From Desulfosudis sp034189195 (GTDB lineage: Bacteria > Desulfobacterota > Desulfobacteria > Desulfobacterales > Desulfosudaceae), in NCBI GenBank assembly GCA_034189195.1, contig JAXHVI010000130.1, forward strand, positions 1 to 36,391: DNA of 36,391 nucleotides. Reading direction: 5' to 3'. Position numbers and translations under genes: made by a program. This document shows, in pieces, positions 32,625 through 36,391 of this stretch (positions are counted from its first letter, which is position 1; each line of letters starts with the position of its first letter). The notes under the pieces were generated by a model. That model was not told the origin of the DNA, made no database searches, and saw only the letters and a program-made list of their open reading frames with translations.

Positions 32625-33391
32625 GAGGTTCTCCTGCCCAGTCTGTTCTTAATCAGGTCGCACACCGGCGCGATCTCCGGCATGTCGCTATTCAGGGGCT
32701 CTCCCTTCAGGCTGCTCATGAACACATCGTCGCTGAAGGGAAGGCGGGCGATAATACGGTCTTCGTCCACGTGGTCGGCCATAACAGCGGCGGACCGGTC
32801 GTCCACTTTGTTTAGAATAAAGGCAAACTCGGTGGCAAGGGCCCCGGCCATGGCGGCGATCCTGCCGGCCAGTTCAAAGGACTCAAAGCTCGGGTCCACC
32901 ACGCCCAGAATCAGGTCGCAGCCGCCGTCCACGCCCCGGCCGAAATGCTCGATGCCGGCCTCGGTGTCGATGATCACCACCTGGTCGCCGGTCATGTCCA
33001 GCCGGGAAAGCACGTTCTTGGAAAGCACGCCCATGGGGCAGGCGCACCCTTCACCGGCCTCGTGAATCTTGCCCACGGCCGCCAGGTGAATGCGGCCGTT
33101 TTTGGACACGCAGCCCGGTGGCAGGGTATCAATGGAAAGCCGGCCCCCCAGCAGGGGGTCGGTGGCATCGGGCAGGGCCTGGTTCATTTTCTGCTTGAAC
33201 GCCTTTTTACCGCCGATGTGATCCAGCAGGTTCACGGGCCGGTCAAGGCCCAGCAGGCGGTGAAGGCCGGTGTTGGATTCGTCGCAATCCACCACCAGCA
33301 CCGTGATATTTTCTGTCGCCAGTGCCCGGGCCAGCGTGGCCACAACCGAACTCTTGCCGCTGCCGCCTTTGCCGCATATAACAATTTTCAT
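32618..33391 (-). CDS. cooC: CooC-type MinD/ParA-fold ATPase
   Basis: A 257-residue P-loop ATPase. The deviant Walker A is GKGGSGKS at 7-14, and Walker B is within VVIIDTEAGIEHFGRG. The metal-binding Cys-x-Cys (Cys116, Cys118, in GCACPMG) is the hallmark of CooC, which helps insert nickel into carbon monoxide dehydrogenase. No CO dehydrogenase gene is in the window. Instead it overlaps rnfB by seven bases, so it may serve a distant CODH or mature the Rnf-type protein itself. It is the first gene of the operon, with a good promoter at 33442-33471. Confidence 0.9.
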   Translation of the reverse strand: MKIVICGKGGSGKSSVVATLARALATENITVLVVDCDESNTGLHRLLGLDRPVNLLDHIGGKKAFKQKMNQALPDATDPLLGGRLSIDTLPPGCVSKNGRIHLAAVGKIHEAGEGCACPMGVLSKNVLSRLDMTGDQVVIIDTEAGIEHFGRGVDGGCDLILGVVDPSFESFELAGRIAAMAGALATEFAFILNKVDDRSAAVMADHVDEDRIIARLPFSDDVFMSSLKGEPLNSDMPEIAPVCDLIKNRLGRRTSC

Positions 33392-33441
33392 TTACAGATC
33401 AAACCTTTCCCGCTGCATGCGCACGGAACCGTAAAAAAGAC

Positions 33442-33471
33442 AAAATAGACCAGCCAAACGATTGTTGTCAA
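33442..33471 (-). promoter_or_regulatory. Promoter of the cooC-rnfB-rseC operon
   Basis: Minus strand TTGACA (33471-33466, perfect -35), an 18-base spacer and TATTTT (33447-33442, 4/6 to -10). It lies about 50 bases before the cooC ATG in the divergent space with the uracil-DNA glycosylase gene. Confidence 0.6.
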
Positions 33472-33574
33472 GGACTATTCCGGCCTTCCGGTGGCCTTGA
33501 ATATTGGTGGTTTCGGAAAAAGTCCAAACCCGTCAATCTTGACTTTCAACAGGGATCAGTGGTAACCAGAGGCC

Positions 33575-34258
33575 ATGACAACCCCGCGACAAATCGCTGC
33601 CCGAAAAGTTTGCCGTCTGCTGGAAGAGGTGGCCCATGGCCTTGATTTTTATGTTGTTTCCGGCAGAAATGGCATTGATTGCAGCCGGGAGGCCCTTGAG
33701 GCGGTGCGGCAGTGGGACCGGCCCGGCTGCCTGGCGCCGGACCCGGGCACCGCGGTCCGGCAGGGGTGCGACCAGTGCCCTCTTGGATCCTCCGGTCCCA
33801 GCCCGATCCATGGCCGGGGGCCGTCACTGGCCCGGCTCATGGTGGTCAGCGACTGGCCCCTGGGGGCAGGGGATCCGTTTTCCGGCAGCGAGGGCGAGCT
33901 GTTTACCCGCGTTCTTTTGGCCATGAAACTGGCTCCGGACCGGGTGTTTGTCACGGCCATGGTCCGTTGCCCCGTGCCTGAACACACAACTCCCGCGCCC
34001 CGGGCCCTGGTCGCCTGCCGCGCTTTTCTGGAAGAAGAGATCCGCAAGGTCAAGCCAACCGTGATCTGGGTTCTGGGCGAAACAGCAACCCAGGCCCTTC
34101 TCGGCGCGGATGAGCCCCTGGACCACTTGCGGGGCCGGTTTCACGATTATAAGAACATTCCTGTCATGCCCACCTGGCACCCCCGGGACATTCTGTCCGA
34201 CCCCTCCCTCAAACGACCGGTGTGGGACGATGTCCAGCAAATCATGAAATTCCTGTAA
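33575..34258 (+). CDS. Family 4-like uracil-DNA glycosylase with divergent active-site motif
   Basis: A 227-residue protein of the iron-sulfur uracil-DNA glycosylase group (UDG family 4/5). Four cluster cysteines are in place: Cys65, Cys68 (CDQC), Cys132 and Cys148. Motif B is HPRDIL (His202). Motif A, normally of the form GEAPG-x-x-E-D, is replaced here by VSDWPLGAGDPF (91-102), so the water-activating residues differ from known enzymes. It presumably removes uracil or another damaged base, but the active site is unusual. The last 19 codons and the repeat beyond them are duplicated at 35032-35187. ATG 33575 has a weak AGAGG site. Confidence 0.8.
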   Translation: MTTPRQIAARKVCRLLEEVAHGLDFYVVSGRNGIDCSREALEAVRQWDRPGCLAPDPGTAVRQGCDQCPLGSSGPSPIHGRGPSLARLMVVSDWPLGAGDPFSGSEGELFTRVLLAMKLAPDRVFVTAMVRCPVPEHTTPAPRALVACRAFLEEEIRKVKPTVIWVLGETATQALLGADEPLDHLRGRFHDYKNIPVMPTWHPRDILSDPSLKRPVWDDVQQIMKFL

Positions 34259-34343
34259 CCATCAAGCCAGATCAAAATCGGGATCGGGATCGAAAGACGG
34301 CTCATTCCATCACCCCCGGAAGCGCCGCACCCCGGTGCGGCAA
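34201..34343. repeat. Direct repeat, copy A (overlaps the glycosylase 3' end)
   Basis: About 143 bases comprising the last 19 codons of the uracil-DNA glycosylase gene, its stop codon, an ATCGGG microsatellite (34271-34293) and the 21-bp palindrome (34322-34342). It matches copy B at 35032-35187 closely: the coding portion differs at only a few positions, and copy B has two more hexamer units. Confidence 0.92.
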
Positions 34344-34363
34344 CCGATCGATTAATCTTTATG

Positions 34364-34391
34364 TTGACTTTTCAATACGATAAAATATATT
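34364..34391 (+). promoter_or_regulatory. Promoter of hicBA
   Basis: TTGACT (34364-34369), a 16-base spacer and TATATT (34386-34391, 5/6). It lies about 45 bases before the hicB ATG in an AT-rich stretch that begins right after the direct repeat. Confidence 0.6.
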
Positions 34392-34434
34392 TGGTTCACA
34401 AGGGAGCCGCATAATCAATGATAAAAGGAAACAA

Positions 34435-34653
34435 ATGAAAGCGGAATTTACTGCAATCATAGAGGCTGCGCCCGAAGGCGGTTTTTGGGCCATCTGTCCG
34501 GAAGTGCCCGGTGCCAACGGCCAGGGCGAGACGGTGGAAGAGGCGAAAAACAGCCTGCGCCAGGCCATTGAGCTGATTTTAGAAGACCGCACTGCCGACA
34601 TCCTGCGCGGTTTGCCCAAGGATGCCATTCGCGAAACGGTAATGATCGGATGA
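34435..34653 (+). CDS. hicB: HicB-family antitoxin
   Basis: A 72-residue HicB protein. The partial RNase H-like fold is recognisable from FTAIIEAAPEGGFWAICPEVPGANGQGETVEEAKNSLRQAIELIL. In this type the antitoxin precedes the toxin. There is no clear C-terminal DNA-binding domain, which is usual for the short form. ATG 34435 has AAGGAAA upstream. Its stop overlaps the hicA start (ATGA at 34650-34653). It would neutralise the HicA mRNA interferase. Confidence 0.9.
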   Translation: MKAEFTAIIEAAPEGGFWAICPEVPGANGQGETVEEAKNSLRQAIELILEDRTADILRGLPKDAIRETVMIG

Positions 34654-34829
34654 AGCGGCGGGACCTGGAACAACGGTTGAGAATGGCGGGCTGCTATCTG
34701 AAAAGGGAGGGAGCCGCCCATTCTCTCTGGGTGAATCCCAAAAACGGAGCGATAGAAGCTGTCCCCCGGCGCACTGAAATCAAGGAGCCTTTGGCAAAGA
34801 AAATTCTTAAGCATCTTGAGGCGGAGTAA
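34650..34829 (+). CDS. hicA: HicA-family toxin (mRNA interferase)
   Basis: A 59-residue protein encoded directly after hicB with a four-base overlap (ATGA). The pattern MKRRDLEQRLRMAGCYLKRE, then HSLWVNP, VPRRTEIKEPLAKKIL is that of HicA, whose double-stranded-RNA-binding-like fold carries a catalytic histidine (His24 here, in AAHSLW). The length is normal for HicA. It should cleave mRNA unless bound by HicB. Confidence 0.88.
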   Translation: MKRRDLEQRLRMAGCYLKREGAAHSLWVNPKNGAIEAVPRRTEIKEPLAKKILKHLEAE

Positions 34830-34835
34830 CTCAGA

Positions 34836-35009
34836 TTTTTCCCCTTATCTGTCCGTGTACTGCCCCACAACTTGTTTGACACCCTGATCAAAATTTTCAA
34901 ATGCCTTGTTGAAAACAGCTTCAGACGGGTTCCCATCACCGCCTCCGGAAAGCTGGTGGGCATCATCAGCCGGCGGGATATTATCGAGTTTCTTCACAAG
35001 AAGATGTAA
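34836..35009 (+). pseudogene. C-terminal fragment of a CBS-domain protein
   Basis: Only the end of a CBS-domain protein is left. The frame reads LVENSFRRVPI, then GKLVGIISRRDIIEFLHKKM and stops at 35007-35009. The bases before about 34836 belong to hicA, so the gene is truncated at its 5' side. No start codon or ribosome site serves it. A full CBS protein would need over 100 additional residues. Confidence 0.75.
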
Positions 35010-35031
35010 GCTTCGGTAAATATTCAGGCCA

Positions 35032-35187
35032 CCCTCCCCTCAAACACCCGGTGTGGGACGATGTCCAGCAAATCATGAAGTTCCTGTAACAAAACAAACC
35101 AGATCAAAATCGGGATCGGGATCGCTATCGGGATCGAAAGACGGCCCATTCCATCATCCCCGGAAGCGCCGCACCCCGGTGCGGCAA
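35032..35187. repeat. Direct repeat, copy B (detached copy of the glycosylase 3' end)
   Basis: About 156 bases matching copy A. It starts within the last 19 codons of the uracil-DNA glycosylase gene (GTGTGGGACGATGTCCAGCA and beyond), without the rest of the gene. An ATCGGG microsatellite (two more units than copy A) and the 21-bp palindrome (35166-35186) follow. Confidence 0.92.
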
Positions 35188-35205
35188 AACCCTGGCATAT
35201 CCGGG

Positions 35206-35535
35206 TTAATACGCGAAAAGCTCTTGCAGGTAATTGATAATTTTAATCCGTGCGCCCTGGGAAATTATCCCCAGTTTTTGAATCAGCCTGGATTTGTCAA
35301 CGGTTCTTATCTGGTCCAGCAGGATCACCCCCTTTTCCCCCTGAAACGTATATTGAATCCTGGTTGGATAGCCAAAACCTCTGGATGTCATTGGCGCCAC
35401 AATCGCGGTCTTCAGCGCAGACATTTCATCAGGGGAGATAACAACACAGGGCCTTGTTTTCCTGATTTCAGAACCCTGTGTCGGATCCAGTTGAACCAGC
35501 CAGATCTCAAATCGGTGAACCGCTTTTTTCACCAT
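35206..35535 (-). CDS. mazF: MazF/PemK-family toxin (mRNA interferase)
   Basis: A 109-residue toxin of the MazF/PemK family. The N-terminal RFEIWLVQLDPTQGSEIRKTRPCVVIS, the central TRGFGYPTRI-like loop and VILLDQIRTVDKSRL are characteristic, with the conserved Arg and Thr that cut RNA. It overlaps the antitoxin gene by seven bases on the same strand. Confidence 0.94.
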   Translation of the reverse strand: MVKKAVHRFEIWLVQLDPTQGSEIRKTRPCVVISPDEMSALKTAIVAPMTSRGFGYPTRIQYTFQGEKGVILLDQIRTVDKSRLIQKLGIISQGARIKIINYLQELFAY

Positions 35536-35783
35536 TCCCAGCCCTCTTCATCGACCAGGGGGGCATCCAGCCACTCCTGATCCGATTCGTCTGATTCCCG
35601 GGATTGAAGGGCTTTATCAAACTGTTCTTTCCAGCCTTCCCTGTTCTTCTTAACCGGCTGGATTAACAATCCGTCGTCTATTATTTTGAATTCCAGTTGC
35701 CTGTCTTCCAAGCGGGCCTGTTCGATCACCGCTTTTGGAATACGGATACCCTGTGAATTTCCTATTTTGATTAAAGTTGTCAT
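35529..35783 (-). CDS. mazE: MazE-family antitoxin
   Basis: An 84-residue AbrB/MazE protein. The swapped-hairpin DNA-binding part is TLIKIGNSQGIRIPKAVIEQA, followed by an acidic C-terminal tail that wraps around the toxin. ATG 35783 has GGAG upstream; a strong promoter and a matching inverted repeat lie at 35796-35843. Confidence 0.93.
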   Translation of the reverse strand: MTTLIKIGNSQGIRIPKAVIEQARLEDRQLEFKIIDDGLLIQPVKKNREGWKEQFDKALQSRESDESDQEWLDAPLVDEEGWEW

Positions 35784-35795
35784 CTTCGTCTCCCG

Positions 35796-35827
35796 TTGTG
35801 GTGGATGTAGTTACAATGTACCCACAA
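35796..35827. promoter_or_regulatory. Possible MazE operator
   Basis: Inverted arms TTGTGG (35796-35801) and CCACAA (35822-35827) flank a 20-base centre that contains the -10 box of the mazEF promoter. Toxin-antitoxin complexes commonly autoregulate at such sites. Confidence 0.4.
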
Positions 35828-35843
35828 ATGGACCGGCTGTCAA
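35815..35843 (-). promoter_or_regulatory. Promoter of mazEF
   Basis: Minus strand TTGACA (35843-35838, perfect), a 17-base spacer and TACATT (35820-35815, 4/6). About 32 bases separate the -10 box from the mazE ATG. Confidence 0.62.
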
Positions 35844-35918
35844 ATTGCAATTTATTGATACCCTCGTAAAAAGTAGCGGCCGGTTATTGGTTAAAAAATC
35901 GGCCTGGTGATGATTTTT

Positions 35919-36391
35919 TCATTTCGGCCGCCGCTTCTGTATAAAAAGTTCCGCCGAAGCCCCTGTCATGCCGGGCATAATTCCTCTCCCGGCATCATTC
36001 GGGCCATCCTGATAGCCCTGGCCCTTATATCCACTGTATGAGGCTTCCGGATCCGAAGGATTTTGCAGGGAGTCGGAGGCAATCTCTTTGGGCTGTTTTA
36101 ACTCAACGGGATTGTCCGCGTCGCCGGTAAGGTTGCATTGTTCGTTCAATACCCGCGCCGGCATTTTAAAGCTGTACATGTCGGCGACAACGGCTTGATC
36201 TTTGAACTGTATATAAAGGTTAAAAAGGTGCCTGCTGACATCGGTCAGGGTTTTGCGCGATTCGGAAGGCTTTACCCGGGAAAAACAGTTCAAGGCGGAT
36301 TCTGACAGATAGGTCTCCACGATCTGCCTGTCCACCGTGTCGATCAACTCCGGGTGTTGCCGCTTCAGATTCTTCAGAAACGTGTGGATGG
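35919..36391 (-). pseudogene. Truncated IS transposase (continues past the window edge)
   Basis: A minus-strand frame open to the right edge of the window. It reads HTFLKNLKRQHPEL, then a region with PSDPEASYSGYKGQGYQ, a signature found in DDE transposases of IS1182-like elements. After GYQ the sequence departs into an unrelated tail and stops at 35919, so the catalytic C-terminal part is missing. The N-terminal part lies outside the window. Confidence 0.6.

Overview
The window is about 36.4 kb of GC-rich bacterial chromosome with a mostly housekeeping and energy-metabolism gene set. I read it as a strictly anaerobic deltaproteobacterium, most likely a sulfate reducer of the Desulfobacterales type. 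The basis is the combination of Nqr/Rnf-type ion-pumping redox modules, a CooC-like ATPase, an RnfB fused to a GltD-like flavoprotein, DUF2284 and DUF523/DUF1722 proteins, and KamA. This assignment is an inference; there is no rRNA or other phylogenetic marker in the window.

Layout. (1) 59-2259: a type III-like DNA adenine methyltransferase (minus strand) whose central target-recognition part is AT-richer than its ends. (2) 2367-6909: a tightly coupled minus-strand operon nqrA-B-C-D-E. There is no nqrF at the locus, and NqrA keeps two complete RnfC-type [4Fe-4S] cysteine motifs. (3) 7171-11249: an amidase and a class A penicillin-binding protein. (4) 11481-16445: gltX followed by tRNA-Gln(CTG) and a terminator, a chemoreceptor, a DUF523/DUF1722 protein and a small EamA permease. 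(5) 16527-19420: a frameshifted membrane-protein remnant, a transglutaminase-like protein, a lipoprotein that may fold as an alpha/alpha toroid, and a decayed enoyl-CoA hydratase pseudogene. (6) 19440-22830: the overlapping DUF4301 and rmlD genes, then hsp20 with a strong terminator. (7) 23074-24940: a four-helix membrane protein, a DUF2284 metal-binding protein and thiD. (8) 24949-28746: an interspersed palindromic repeat, then tag, a GT4 glycosyltransferase and recN on the minus strand. (9) 28852-34258: a KamA-type radical SAM enzyme, then the cooC-rnfB/gltD-rseC operon (minus) divergent from a family 4-like uracil-DNA glycosylase. (10) 34201-36391: a small accessory region with hicBA, a CBS-domain gene fragment, mazEF and a truncated IS transposase. 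The 3' end of the glycosylase gene and the repeat beyond it are duplicated on both sides of hicBA.

The most interesting signal is the split redox machinery. A membrane Nqr core has lost its usual NADH-oxidising subunit NqrF from the operon but has an iron-sulfur NqrA. About 24 kb away sits an RnfB whose C-terminus is a complete flavin/NAD(P)-binding module, with a CooC-type ATPase and an RseC-type protein. One reading is a hybrid complex in which RnfB-GltD feeds electrons from NAD(P)H and/or ferredoxin into an ancestral, RnfC-like NqrA. That connection is inference; the individual sequence features are seen directly.
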